A stretch of 43,599 nucleotides of DNA from Candidatus Bathyarchaeota archaeon (GCA_005884605.1 VBBE01000021.1:1-43599), one strand, 5' to 3'; counted from the first letter of the stretch, positions 32,653 to 41,121 are shown. Made by a program: numbers and translations. Notes: a model not told the origin generated them from the sequence alone.

Positions 32653-33363
32653 TCAAGCCAGCGATTCTAGAATCCTCAATGCCCTAGAGGCGTTGTCTCC
32701 GTTTTCGTCATGCATTAGGTAGACATAGGCTGCCTCTCGTCCCTTGCTCGTTTCCTTGATCTTCCCGATCCAGTCGTCAATCATCTTGGCATCATAAGAT
32801 TCTCTTCGCAGCCTGAAATACGGGGTCTTTCCCGTTACTTTGAAGACTGGTTTCATATCCTCTGTTTCAGCGATGCAGAAGTCTGCATCATGTTTCTCCA
32901 GAGTAGCATAGGTAAGATCGTTCAGCCAGGATTCATGCCTGAACTCAAACACTCTCTCTCCAATCTTGGAAGTTTTCGCGAGGAAGTCTTCCAGGAGGTT
33001 CAAGTCTTGTTTCGAGTAGGGTGGAAGCTGGAACAGAACTGGACCTTTCTTCTCTCCAAGAAGTGTCAATGTCACTCCAAGTCTCTCCGCGGCTTCAACC
33101 GATCCCTTCCCGAGCTTCAGAATGTGAGTAATCTGTCTCGGGGCTTTGAACGAGAACATGAAATTATCTCCCGTTCGGCTAGCCCATGACTTTACCGTTG
33201 CGGAACTGGGAGGCGCATAGAAAGAACTGTTGATCTCCACACTGTTAAGTCGTTGAGAATAATAGGACAAGAATTCCTCACTCTTCAGATTGTCAGGATA
33301 GAAGGTTCCCTTCCATCCAGCATAACTGAACCCCGAGACGCCCACCATTGCTCTTCTCTTCAT
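32653..33363 (-). CDS. DUF72 (YecE-like) protein
   Basis: A 236-residue protein of the DUF72 family, a TIM-barrel-like fold of unknown function common in archaea. Landmarks: VGVSGFSYAGWKGTFYPDNL, LNSVEINSSFYAPPS, FMFSFKAPRQITHILKL, GPVLFQLPPYSKQDLN and YVYLMHDENGDNASRALRIL. Divergent from the redoxin gene at 33430; both promoters lie in the 66-base gap. Confidence 0.8.
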   Translation of the reverse strand: MKRRAMVGVSGFSYAGWKGTFYPDNLKSEEFLSYYSQRLNSVEINSSFYAPPSSATVKSWASRTGDNFMFSFKAPRQITHILKLGKGSVEAAERLGVTLTLLGEKKGPVLFQLPPYSKQDLNLLEDFLAKTSKIGERVFEFRHESWLNDLTYATLEKHDADFCIAETEDMKPVFKVTGKTPYFRLRRESYDAKMIDDWIGKIKETSKGREAAYVYLMHDENGDNASRALRILESLA

Positions 33364-33429
33364 CCCGACCTCTCCCTACGGAGTCAGAGCCAGGAAAGGT
33401 TTCTAAGGCCTTCCTCGTCCCACTCAGCT

Positions 33430-33990
33430 ATGCCTTCATCTCCCACAACTCTTGACTCAGTCGGACTTCCCTTAGGTGCATCCGCGATCGATTTTCAACT
33501 GAAAGGAGTCGACGGCAAGACTCACAGCCTAAACAGCTTCTCTGACAAGAAAGCCCTGGTGGTTATTTTCAGTTGCAATCACTGCCCTTACGTGCAGGCC
33601 TACGAAGACCGAATGGTTCAGACCCAGAAGGACTATTCAGCGAAAGGAGTTACCCTGGTAGCGATAAACAGCAACGACGACAGCGGTTATCCGGAAGACA
33701 GCTATCCAAACATGATCAAAAGAGCTAAAGATCGCGGCTTCAATTTTCCCTACCTTAGAGACAACACACAGGATATCGCCAAGAAATACGGCGCAATCTG
33801 CACCCCGCACGTTTTCGCGTTTGACCAGCAACGCCGACTTCAATACAAGGGCAGGATCGATGACAATCGAAACCCTGAATCGGTCAAGACCAAAGATCTC
33901 AGAGACGCCTTAGACGCGATGCTCGTGGGCCGCAAGCCGTCTGTTCAAGAGACTAGACCTTTCGGCTGTTCAGTCAAGTGGAAGAACTGA
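33430..33990 (+). CDS. Thioredoxin-like redoxin (AhpC/TSA type)
   Basis: About 186 residues from ATG 33430 (the longer frame upstream is non-coding). An AhpC/TSA thioredoxin fold: AIDFQLKGVDGKTHSLNSFS, VVIFSCNHCPYVQAYEDRMV with a C-x-x-C centre, IKRAKDRGFNFPYLRDNTQD and CTPHVFAFDQQRRLQYKGRI. The ending TRPFGCSVKWKN is typical of this subgroup. It may be a peroxidase or a thiol-disulfide reductase. A TSA gene lies nearby. Confidence 0.8.
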   Translation: MPSSPTTLDSVGLPLGASAIDFQLKGVDGKTHSLNSFSDKKALVVIFSCNHCPYVQAYEDRMVQTQKDYSAKGVTLVAINSNDDSGYPEDSYPNMIKRAKDRGFNFPYLRDNTQDIAKKYGAICTPHVFAFDQQRRLQYKGRIDDNRNPESVKTKDLRDALDAMLVGRKPSVQETRPFGCSVKWKN

Positions 33991-34022
33991 ATCGTTCCGG
34001 AATTATGCTGTTGACTTTTGGC

Positions 34023-34031
34023 CTTTAATAT
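34023..34031 (+). promoter_or_regulatory. TATA-like promoter of the aIF1A gene
   Basis: CTTTAATAT lies about 30 bases before the ATG at 34060, compatible with a very short leader. A GGTAGGATG purine-rich stretch lies between. Confidence 0.55.
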
Positions 34032-34059
34032 TACTCCCATATCCTGGTAGGATGATAGT

Positions 34060-34362
34060 ATGGGTAAGAGAAAGGTCCTCAGCGAGGCCAACCTCAGCGA
34101 GATGCTCACACCTGGTCCAGGCCAACTTTACGGGACTGTAAAGAATCTCCTTGGCTACGACAGGGTACTGGTCGAGTGCGCTGACGGTGTTACCCGAGTT
34201 TGTCGAATTCGCGGCAAGATGAAACGCCGCGTCTGGATAAAGATGGGCGATACTGTACTAGTCGCCCCCTGGGACTTCCAGCCAGAGCGCGGCGACATTA
34301 TGTTCCGGTACACTCAAGGCCAAGTTGAATCTCTTCGAAGATCAGGCCAGCTCAAGGTCTAG
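34060..34362 (+). CDS. eif1A: Translation initiation factor 1A (aIF1A)
   Basis: A 100-residue archaeal IF1A with a single OB-fold. Landmarks: GQLYGTVKNLLGYDRVLVEC, DGVTRVCRIRGKMKRRVWIK, DTVLVAPWDF and the C-terminal QGQVESLRRSG. It binds the ribosomal A site during initiation. A single copy is expected in archaea; it has its own promoter. Confidence 0.93.
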   Translation: MGKRKVLSEANLSEMLTPGPGQLYGTVKNLLGYDRVLVECADGVTRVCRIRGKMKRRVWIKMGDTVLVAPWDFQPERGDIMFRYTQGQVESLRRSGQLKV

Positions 34363-34420
34363 AAATACGAAGTTCCCGAAGTTCTTAGAGCATTAGCATA
34401 CAATCCGAGATTCGATGAGC

Positions 34421-34434
34421 CCGGAAATATCCGG
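34421..34434 (+). terminator. Small hairpin after aIF1A
   Basis: CCGGA, AATA, TCCGG: a 5-bp stem about 59 bases beyond the aIF1A stop. Weak evidence of a terminator; no U-run. Confidence 0.25.
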
Positions 34435-34516
34435 ACTCACAAGAAAGGAAACAATGCGAAGGCAGTAAGACATGGAAAAGCGTTTGGATGTCTCTGAAGA
34501 AAGGCGCGTCGAGCTG

Positions 34517-34786
34517 CTACATTCCGTGTTTGTCTTTGGTATGCTGGTTCAAAGCAGACTCAGAGCCGAACTTAGCACCGCACTTTGCACAAGTGAATTG
34601 TCCTGTCGTGGTCTTACCTGCGCTAGTTGTCTTCATCATCGTACCTAAGGCTACGACAATGATTCCAACGACTGCAACGCCGATGGCGCCGTAGACTCGG
34701 GTCCGAGGTACGAATCCGTAGTAGGCGGCTCCGCCTATTCCTGCTATCAGCAGTATTACGCCGAGTATCACTATGTACATTTTCAT
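34517..34786 (-). CDS. Membrane protein with C-terminal C2H2 zinc finger
   Basis: An 89-residue protein with two hydrophobic segments (MYIVILGVILLIAGIGGAAY and VYGAIGVAVVGIIVVALGTM) and a C-terminal classic C2H2 finger, FTCAKCGAKFGSESALNQHT followed by KDKH (C-x2-C-x12-H-x4-H). So a nucleic-acid- or protein-binding finger would be tethered to the membrane. The linker is short (KTTSAGKTTTGQ). Function unknown. Confidence 0.65.
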   Translation of the reverse strand: MKMYIVILGVILLIAGIGGAAYYGFVPRTRVYGAIGVAVVGIIVVALGTMMKTTSAGKTTTGQFTCAKCGAKFGSESALNQHTKDKHGM

Positions 34787-35068
34787 TTTCGGTCGGAGGG
34801 ATTCGGGCTAACAATTCCCATTTAAGCCATATCAACCGGAGGATAGAGCGATGTTTCTTCGTTAGTGTCCGGTCATGGCCGGAGATACCGTTTCATGACA
34901 GAGCGGAATTCACTTTTTGTACCTCAACTCAGTGGAAACAAAATTCCAAGGACTAATGTGCCGTGAATCGGTGTTTTCTGGCTGAGAAGTTCGTAAATCA
35001 CTGTTCAAGTATTGAACAAAAACAGGTTTTCATACCCGATTTCGGCTCGCGCAAAACTTCGAAGAAAA
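34787..35068. other. Intergenic region
   Basis: About 280 bases, with a TCCGG-TCATGG-CCGGA inverted repeat (34868-34883) and no recognised gene or RNA. The TACCCGATTT-like stretch near 35034 may hold the promoter of the next gene. Confidence 0.35.
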
Positions 35069-35521
35069 ATGTCAACAGAAACGTATAGGCACGCAATGAC
35101 TACAGCCTTCAAGAACTGGCACAGTCTCGCAGTTGGCGCGGTACTGCTCGCTTTCAGCGTCTTCCTAACCTCAACCGCATTCGCCTCTCTCAAGACGGCT
35201 CAGACGGCTCTCCAAGGATGGGCTATGCTCGTCATCGCAGGATACGCGTTCGTGTCCGCCATATTTCTCGGCGCCTCACCGCTATCGGAGAACAGTACCC
35301 TTACGGAGAGCTTTCCGGGGGTCTTCGACCACTTCAAGAGCTTCCTAGTAGGTGGACTCTTCTACGCCATCGGCAACTTTCTAGTGACCGTCGAAGCAAC
35401 CAGCCTGGGAGCACCAGAGCAAGTGTTGGCTCTTGCGGCAGCCCTCATTGTAGGGGGAGCCCTGACACTTGTCGCTGTGCTCGTGGCCGTAGCCGCAGCC
35501 TTCGTAAGGCCAAGAAAGTAG
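35069..35521 (+). CDS. Four-segment membrane protein, unknown function
   Basis: About 150 residues from ATG 35069 (TTG 35012 also in frame). Four membrane segments: LAVGAVLLAFSVFLTSTAFA, GWAMLVIAGYAFVSAIFLGA, SFLVGGLFYAIGNFLVTVEA and ALAAALIVGGALTLVAVLVA. No transporter signature is seen. Family not recognised. Stands alone before a small soluble protein. Confidence 0.55.
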   Translation: MSTETYRHAMTTAFKNWHSLAVGAVLLAFSVFLTSTAFASLKTAQTALQGWAMLVIAGYAFVSAIFLGASPLSENSTLTESFPGVFDHFKSFLVGGLFYAIGNFLVTVEATSLGAPEQVLALAAALIVGGALTLVAVLVAVAAAFVRPRK

Positions 35522-35608
35522 ACTAGAGAAGAGAGATGACCATGAACATCCCCTTTTTTTGGAGATTAGATCCGTACGGAGACGAATCGTATCATCAAGA
35601 CTTAACTA

Positions 35609-35908
35609 ATGTCGCGCTTGATGAAGGAGTTAGCGAAACAGACCATGCCTATTGAGAAAAAGCATCTTTCCAAGAAAGACGTTCAGAAGTTCGATCCAAG
35701 TCCTCTCTATCTCTATACAGCGAAGGATGCACTGAACCGTGTCACGGTACTGAAAGAAGCGAATAAGGACGCATACCTCATAGCTGGCCGATACTCAGGC
35801 AACGACAACGAGAACCGCCTCTATACTCCCCTCAACGAGGAAGAGAGCAAAGAGATCGAGAAACTGGTCCGGATCGGCAGAAAGGACGCGACGATCAGCT
35901 TCCTCTGA
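35609..35908 (+). CDS. Conserved small protein
   Basis: A 99-residue soluble protein of unknown function. Lysine-rich N-terminus (KKHLSKKDVQKFDPSPLYLY), then NRVTVLKEANKDAYLIAGRY and a helix EEESKEIEKLVRIGRK. The next gene starts 26 bases downstream on the same strand, so a two-gene operon is likely. Confidence 0.55.
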   Translation: MSRLMKELAKQTMPIEKKHLSKKDVQKFDPSPLYLYTAKDALNRVTVLKEANKDAYLIAGRYSGNDNENRLYTPLNEEESKEIEKLVRIGRKDATISFL

Positions 35909-35934
35909 GCAGGACTCGGCATAGATATTTCTAC

Positions 35935-36336
35935 ATGGACCACAGAGTTCCATTCAGCATGACGCCCCTCGAAGAACTCGCGCAACTCATCTCTCAAAAA
36001 GGCCGTCGAATACTAGTCGCCCATAGCCCCGTGGACCTGAAATCCCTTCAGGGAGAAAACTCCGTCTACATCCTCCAATTACCCGAAGACTCTCATGCCG
36101 CAGGAGGCAGAGCTGGCGGATTTGGAGAAAGACGTGTCGAGAAAATCTACTGCTTTCATTACCAAAACGGGACCTGCCGCAAGCTCTTCGAAGTTGAATC
36201 TCCTGAGAAGTTGGAGAGATTCGAACTCCCCTATCACGCTGCAGGCACGCCGGTAATTCTTCCCGATGGTTCTGAGAGAGTCATTTCGGGAGTAATTGAT
36301 CCAGACTTCGTCGAATCCTACAAGCAAGTCGCATAG
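35935..36336 (+). CDS. Conserved hypothetical protein
   Basis: A 133-residue soluble protein not recognised. The centre contains EKIYCFHYQNGTCRKLFEVE and SPEKLERFELPYHAAGTPVI; the only Cys pair (YCFHYQNGTC) could form a disulfide or bind a metal. It follows the 35609 gene by 26 bases. It ends 24 bases before the stop of a convergent gene. Confidence 0.5.
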   Translation: MDHRVPFSMTPLEELAQLISQKGRRILVAHSPVDLKSLQGENSVYILQLPEDSHAAGGRAGGFGERRVEKIYCFHYQNGTCRKLFEVESPEKLERFELPYHAAGTPVILPDGSERVISGVIDPDFVESYKQVA

Positions 36337-36360
36337 ACTTTCTGCCTTGGATAAATATAG

Positions 36361-37050
36361 CTACAGATGCGCGGTTCCTTCGGATTTCGACAACATGATG
36401 TAAATCGTAGACTGCGTCGACGGACGGGTCAGTCTCTTCTCTAACGCCGCCTTCTCCTCCGGAAGCAAGTCACGGGCAACATAGATGTCGATCATCTGAT
36501 GCTCCAGTTCGGCAAGCTGTTTCAGGCGGATTTCTAAGTAGCCAACAGCAGAGCGAAAGAAGTTGTCCGAAAGTTCTGGAAGCTCCACATCTACGAGTGT
36601 AGTCGGGTCAGCTCTGGAGCGAAGCATCTCATAGAGTTCAGGAACAGCAGGCATCTCGATCTTCAAGTGCTCGTGGTGAAACTCCTCGAGGTCGAAGTTC
36701 ATTCGTCCCCATTTCTGTCTCTTCCATAGTCTCTGGTGATCATCGGGCGAGAGGCCACTGCCAAAATCCGCATACTCCAGTGTCACGTTCGCGTTTTCTA
36801 GATACTCTGAACGAACGACCCTTCCGCGGTGAATGTACCTGGCGGTCCCGGCAATGTCAGGCGATTTCCCAACGTTATCAGAGGGTGAAATATCGTCTGT
36901 TATCTGATAGATTGCAACCTGGTTGCTAGCGAGATGTGGCGATTTGAGAAACTGTCGGACAGCGTTCCTCTGGTCTTCGAAGATCATCGGGTCGGCGTAG
37001 AGGCGTTTGAATCGAAGCCGGACCCTGTAGAAATCGGCTTCAACTACCAT
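36361..37050 (-). CDS. Conserved hypothetical protein
   Basis: A 229-residue soluble protein of unknown function. The N-terminal part includes YRVRLRFKRLYADPMIFEDQ and GTARYIHRGRVVRSEYLENA; a long amphipathic helix follows at about 170-210 (LEIRLKQLAELEHQMIDIYV). No catalytic motif is visible. It is divergent from the methyltransferase at 37135, sharing an 84-base gap. Confidence 0.5.
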   Translation of the reverse strand: MVVEADFYRVRLRFKRLYADPMIFEDQRNAVRQFLKSPHLASNQVAIYQITDDISPSDNVGKSPDIAGTARYIHRGRVVRSEYLENANVTLEYADFGSGLSPDDHQRLWKRQKWGRMNFDLEEFHHEHLKIEMPAVPELYEMLRSRADPTTLVDVELPELSDNFFRSAVGYLEIRLKQLAELEHQMIDIYVARDLLPEEKAALEKRLTRPSTQSTIYIMLSKSEGTAHL

Positions 37051-37134
37051 GAGGCGACCATCTCACCGTTTCTTAGCCTAGAGATTCATCGTATGCTTCC
37101 GTATTCTTTAACTGATTCCAGCCGGACCGTTTAG

Positions 37135-37767
37135 ATGTCCATGTCTCGCAAAGTACGGGACTACTTCGAGCTCGTCTCTCCTCAGTGGGACGCGATGAGA
37201 AAGAACTTCTACGGCGAAGATGTCCGGGAAGCTGTTCTGAACGCCGTCCATCTCGGCCGCAGCGATACAGTTCTAGATGTAGGTGCTGGAACAGGGTTTC
37301 TAACGGAGGCAGCTGCGAAGATCGCCTCGAAAGTCATCGCTCTCGACTTCTCCAGAGGGATGAGTGAAGAAGCGATTGCGAAGATGGGGAGCGGGAATGT
37401 GGAATTTCGAATCGGAAATGTCGAGAGTATGCCGCTCCAGGACTCGTCTGTAGACGTTGTAGTTGGCAACATGGTGCTGCATCACTGTCCTCATCCTGAG
37501 ATTGCGATCTCGGAAATGTCTAGAGTCCTCAAACCAGGAGGAAGAATCGCGGTCTCGGATTTGCAAGAGCATGGATACGAATGGTTGCGGAAGGAGCATG
37601 CGGACCTTTGGCTGGGGTTCAGAATGGAAGAGGTTAGTACGATGATGAAGGAAAATGGGCTTGACAAAGTGAAAGTGGATACCCTGTCCAGTTGTTGCTC
37701 CACGGTGCAAGAGGAACAACAAGTCAAGATCCCAATGTTCCTGGCGTCGGCTCTGAAAGGGGACTGA
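37135..37767 (+). CDS. Class I SAM-dependent methyltransferase (UbiE/COQ5-like)
   Basis: A 210-residue methyltransferase. Motifs: TVLDVGAGTGFLTEAAAKIA, KVIALDFSRGMSEEAIAKM, VDVVVGNMVLHHCPHPEIAI and MSRVLKPGGRIAVSDLQEHG. The C-terminal portion has a tandem Cys (TLSSCCSTVQEEQQ), also seen in arsenite- and metal-related methyltransferases, so an arsenic substrate is possible but unproven. The start is ATG 37135 or, less likely, the second ATG six bases later. Confidence 0.78.
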   Translation: MSMSRKVRDYFELVSPQWDAMRKNFYGEDVREAVLNAVHLGRSDTVLDVGAGTGFLTEAAAKIASKVIALDFSRGMSEEAIAKMGSGNVEFRIGNVESMPLQDSSVDVVVGNMVLHHCPHPEIAISEMSRVLKPGGRIAVSDLQEHGYEWLRKEHADLWLGFRMEEVSTMMKENGLDKVKVDTLSSCCSTVQEEQQVKIPMFLASALKGD

Positions 37768-37801
37768 AGAGAACGGAAATTTGTCGTTTGGAGACTTTAG
37801 A

Positions 37802-38200
37802 CTAGGGAGCCAGTCTGCGTCTGTTGGCTATTGCTTTGGGAACGTGTGTTAGAGGCTTAAATCGGTTCTTCTCGTCGACAAAGACGATCTTCGGATTCCA
37901 ATGCTCGGCCTCTTTCTCGTTTATTGATACGAACGCTGTGATGATAATCTCGTCTCCTGGCTGTACTTTTCGTGCGGCTGCACCATTGAGGGCGATGATT
38001 CCGCTTCGCTTCTCTGCGGGGAGGGCGTATGTGGAGAATCTGTCACCGGTCGTGATGCTCCAGATATCTACTTTCTCGAAGGGAAGAATTCCAGCTGCAT
38101 CCATTAGAGACGAGTCTATCTCGATGCTTCCTTCGTAGTTTAGGTCGGCACCTGTGACTCGGGCTCTGTGAATCTTGCCCTTGAGCATTCTCAGCTGCAA
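37802..38200 (-). CDS. panD: Aspartate 1-decarboxylase (PanD type)
   Basis: A 132-residue pyruvoyl-dependent decarboxylase making beta-alanine for coenzyme A. The self-cleavage site is the conserved YEGSIEID: cleavage between Gly and Ser yields the pyruvoyl group. Landmarks ADLNYEGS, DAAGILPFEKVDIWSITTGD and RFSTYALPAEKRSGIIALNG match bacterial PanD nearly residue by residue. Many archaea use the unrelated MfnA/ADC-type enzyme, so the bacterial type here may indicate transfer. ATG 38188 is an alternative start. Convergent with the methyltransferase. Confidence 0.88.
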   Translation of the reverse strand: MQLRMLKGKIHRARVTGADLNYEGSIEIDSSLMDAAGILPFEKVDIWSITTGDRFSTYALPAEKRSGIIALNGAAARKVQPGDEIIITAFVSINEKEAEHWNPKIVFVDEKNRFKPLTHVPKAIANRRRLAP

Positions 38201-38320
38201 TCTTGCCGTTTCCTCTGCCTTTTCCCACTAACATGCTTGTGACTCGCTAGATTTGAACCGGGGCTACTGTCTCTCTAGAGAACTAAAGAGACACGTGTGT
38301 GAACTCGACTTGGTGCTCTC

Positions 38321-38330
38321 ATTAAGTATA
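38321..38330 (+). promoter_or_regulatory. TATA-like element before the O-methyltransferase
   Basis: ATTAAGTATA lies 25-34 bases before the ATG at 38355. A GAGAGGAGAG purine run just before the start (38342-38351) may be a ribosome binding site. Confidence 0.5.
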
Positions 38331-38354
38331 GATGGCTGAATTGAGAGGAGAGCC

Positions 38355-38948
38355 ATGGCGATGAAGAAGTCTTTGGACCCAGTGGAGACCGTCCTTCGAG
38401 AAATCGAGGCGTTGGGAAAACGTTCGTTCATCCCATCCATCGGCCCCGTCAAGGGAAAGATCCTCGCGGAGATCGTGAAAAAGACAAGACCGAAACGAAT
38501 TCTAGAGGTTGGAGCTCTTTACGGATATTCAGCCATACTGATGGCCAAGAACTCGCCCCCTAAAGCCGAGATCATATCGGTCGAGAAGAACCCCGAACAT
38601 GTGCGTATGGCAATGGAGAACATCAGGCGCGCCACCATGGAAGGGAGGATCAGAGTGATAGAAGGAGATGGAAGGACAGAACTAGGGAAGCTCTCCGGAA
38701 GCTTCGACCTGGTCTTCTTGGACGCTGAAAAGACGCAATATCTCGCATATCTGAAGGCGGTAGAGCAGAATCTTCACAAGGGCAGCGTCCTCGTCGCCGA
38801 CAACGTAGGCATATTCAAGGATCAGATGGGAGACTATCTAGAGTATGTTAGGAAAAAGGGGGCCTACAAGAGCCGCACAGTGGAAACCCTTCTGGAATTC
38901 TCCGACATTACCAAAGACGCCATGGAGATAAGCGAGAAACTAGCCTAG
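38355..38948 (+). CDS. O-methyltransferase (SAM-dependent, class I)
   Basis: A 197-residue enzyme of the catechol/caffeoyl-CoA O-methyltransferase type. Landmarks: RILEVGALYGYSAILMAKNS (motif I), IISVEKNPEHVRMAMENIRR, GSFDLVFLDAEKTQYLAYLK (metal-binding Asp) and SVLVADNVGIF. Mg2+-dependent methylation of a diol or related substrate is expected. Preceded by a TATA-like element and a good ribosome binding site; probably monocistronic or with the short ORF that follows. Confidence 0.82.
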   Translation: MAMKKSLDPVETVLREIEALGKRSFIPSIGPVKGKILAEIVKKTRPKRILEVGALYGYSAILMAKNSPPKAEIISVEKNPEHVRMAMENIRRATMEGRIRVIEGDGRTELGKLSGSFDLVFLDAEKTQYLAYLKAVEQNLHKGSVLVADNVGIFKDQMGDYLEYVRKKGAYKSRTVETLLEFSDITKDAMEISEKLA

Positions 38949-38963
38949 CCTAAGAACCAGGCA

Positions 38964-39128
38964 ATGGGTGAAGAGCTAACGGGATTCGTCTTCTCGTTCA
39001 GCTGGGCATCATTCATCGTACTTGAAAAAGTGACCTTGCGGATGCCATGGCCACTCAAACATTTTCTGATAGGACAGTTCCCCGGTGAGTTCGAGGCGCA
39101 GCGTCAAGTAATGATGGCTAGAAGGTAA
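38964..39128 (+). CDS. Possible 54-residue small protein
   Basis: A short open frame directly downstream of the O-methyltransferase (15 bases). It begins MGEELTGFVFSFSWASFIVL and ends EAQRQVMMARR. There is no known domain and no clear ribosome binding site, but the position right behind a gene on the same strand is suggestive. It could equally be chance or a fragment of a lost gene. Confidence 0.35.
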   Translation: MGEELTGFVFSFSWASFIVLEKVTLRMPWPLKHFLIGQFPGEFEAQRQVMMARR

Positions 39129-39172
39129 GAAGCGCCTAGATAGAAAAGTCAGATCCTCAAGATACCCCTATT

Positions 39173-39763
39173 CTAGAATCGTTCCGTATCCCGGAGGACG
39201 TTGCAATACCCGGAGACGAATCTGCTGATTTCTCCCGTGACGGGGTCATAACTGTGTCGTTCCGCGCGGCCAATGTCGCGGCCATAGACATGAATGCTCG
39301 TCGTTGGCTTACCTGAAATATTGTCGACTCTATGGATACCACGATGGCCTAGAACTGTCACGTGGCCCTTGGTGTTGATTTTCTCGCTAACTTTCTCGAT
39401 CTTTGCAACTTTAGGATTCGATTCGTCATCGGTCCTGCGGAAGAGTGCTTCCCGCTCTTCACCATCATATACACCGATAAGTGCCCATGTTAGGTGGTCG
39501 TGGATTGGAGTTGTCTGGCCCGGATGCCAAACTCCTCCGATTATCGAGAACATCTCGTCCCTTGGCATATGGATCAGGTTCATCGCGAACCTGTCCTCTC
39601 TCGGGGTAAATGCCTCGGCCGGAACTGATCTGGGGCTCCGGATGAGCTTCTCGAGGAGCGGTTTGATCTGTCCGAGAACTTTTGACTCGTTTGGGTATTT
39701 CAGGACGCACGTGTCGATGTCCCTAGCGAACTGGCTGGTCGAGTAATGCTCCGTTTGCATCAA
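39173..39763 (-). CDS. Cysteine dioxygenase-type thiol dioxygenase
   Basis: A 196-residue cupin of the cysteine dioxygenase family (PF05995-like). Metal ligands: H-x-H in PIHDHLTWALIGVYDGEERE and a third His in GHRGIHRVDNISG. GGVWHPGQTT precedes them as in bacterial enzymes. It likely oxidises cysteine or 3-mercaptopropionate to a sulfinate using Fe(II) and O2, so the host meets oxygen. Stands alone on the minus strand. Confidence 0.8.
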   Translation of the reverse strand: MMQTEHYSTSQFARDIDTCVLKYPNESKVLGQIKPLLEKLIRSPRSVPAEAFTPREDRFAMNLIHMPRDEMFSIIGGVWHPGQTTPIHDHLTWALIGVYDGEEREALFRRTDDESNPKVAKIEKVSEKINTKGHVTVLGHRGIHRVDNISGKPTTSIHVYGRDIGRAERHSYDPVTGEISRFVSGYCNVLRDTERF

Positions 39764-39927
39764 TGGAGATTTCAGGAGTCCAGTGCTAATAGCCTTAGTG
39801 TCCAGTCGGGCTTGATTTGGACGGTATGTCGCGTACCTAACGGTTGGGGGACCAATTCTACCGGGTGACCCCGCGAGGGTCGTCTAAAACAGAAAGCAAT
39901 AAGTGAATTCCCGTAGGCTGCTTCTTC

Positions 39928-41118
39928 GTGAAGCTCGACAAAGTTCCTCTCAAGATGGAATTTCTCAGGAAGAAGCTGAAGTGGATTCAGCAGACTATGA
40001 GAGAACAGGGAATTGACATCTGGATCACGTTCACGCGGGAAGGTAACGAGGATCCGCTAGCTCAGGATCTGAGGTTCAGTGATCTGACGTGGCGGTCCGC
40101 CGCTATGATCGACCAAGATGGAACGAAGACCGCGATTGTCGGAAGCCTGGAAGTCGATACGATCAAGCAGAACAAGTTCTACGATGAGGTGGTTGGCTAC
40201 GCGAGCGAGGGGGCGGCCCCTAAACTGAAACAGATCATCAGAAGAAGAAAACCGAAGAGCATCGCAGTTAACACAAGTTACGATGAGGGCGCCGCAGATG
40301 GCTTGACGAGCGGCATGGAGGTATATCTTAAACGGGCCCTGAAGGGATATTCTAAACGGTTCGTATCAGGGGAGGACTTGGCTATTGCGTTGCGTGCGAG
40401 GCTCGTTCCCGAGGAAGTCGAACTAGTAAAGAAGGCGATTGTCGAGTGCGAAAAGATCTACGATGCAGTCGAAGATGCTATCAGACCGGGTAAGAAGGAT
40501 AAGCATGTCCACGAGTTCGCCCACAAACTTGTTGCTGAAAAGGGTCTGTCGACAGCATGGGCCTATGATCGCTGCCCTTCTGTGAACGTCGCTGGCAATC
40601 CGATGGGACATATAGGCTATCACAACGCAATTATTAGGAATGGCGATTTTGTCAAGCTCGACTTCGGGGTGAATTATGAAGGCTACTGCAGTGACATCCA
40701 GCGAGTCTATTTCGTTGGGCCAGGAAACATCCCGAGCTCGGTGAAGCGGATGTTCGAGACCGCTAGAGCTGCAAACGATGCGGCTCTCGCCGCCCTTAAG
40801 CCGGGAATAACAGGATACCAAGTCGATAGTGCCGGCAGAAAACTAATTGTCAAGAAAGGCTATCCTGAGTACAAGCATGCCTTAGGACACGTCCTAGGAA
40901 GGAGTACCCATGAGATTGGACCCCTACTCGGTCCCAGGTGGCCGAACAGATATGGTAAGCAGGTGGAGAAGCCGGTTCAGAAAGACATGGTCTTCACGAT
41001 AGAGCCCTCGGTCACAAGTAAGCTTGGGACGTGCAATCTGGAGCAGGATGTCTTGGTCACGGCGAGCGGCTACCAACAACTATCTAAGCCACAGGAAGAC
41101 ATAATCAGGGTCGGATAA
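39928..41118 (+). CDS. pepQ: M24-family metallopeptidase (Xaa-Pro dipeptidase-like)
   Basis: A 396-residue pita-bread peptidase. An N-terminal creatinase-like domain (about 1-160) is followed by the catalytic domain with all five metal ligands: LDFGVNYEGYCSDIQR (two Asp), ALGHVLGRSTHEIGP (His), VFTIEPSV (Glu) and CNLEQDVLVT (Glu). The start is GTG 39928, with an A/T-rich AATAAGT at about 39898 as possible TATA element. It overlaps nothing and leads 3 bases before a small zinc-ribbon gene. Substrate: probably Xaa-Pro dipeptides. Confidence 0.85.
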   Translation: MKLDKVPLKMEFLRKKLKWIQQTMREQGIDIWITFTREGNEDPLAQDLRFSDLTWRSAAMIDQDGTKTAIVGSLEVDTIKQNKFYDEVVGYASEGAAPKLKQIIRRRKPKSIAVNTSYDEGAADGLTSGMEVYLKRALKGYSKRFVSGEDLAIALRARLVPEEVELVKKAIVECEKIYDAVEDAIRPGKKDKHVHEFAHKLVAEKGLSTAWAYDRCPSVNVAGNPMGHIGYHNAIIRNGDFVKLDFGVNYEGYCSDIQRVYFVGPGNIPSSVKRMFETARAANDAALAALKPGITGYQVDSAGRKLIVKKGYPEYKHALGHVLGRSTHEIGPLLGPRWPNRYGKQVEKPVQKDMVFTIEPSVTSKLGTCNLEQDVLVTASGYQQLSKPQEDIIRVG

Positions 41119-41121
41119 CAA

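Noticed and set aside
38240..38320. tRNA-like T-loop (GGTTCAAATC) on the minus strand between panD and the O-methyltransferase
   Set aside because: The flanking arms do not pair and no cloverleaf can be drawn; likely chance.
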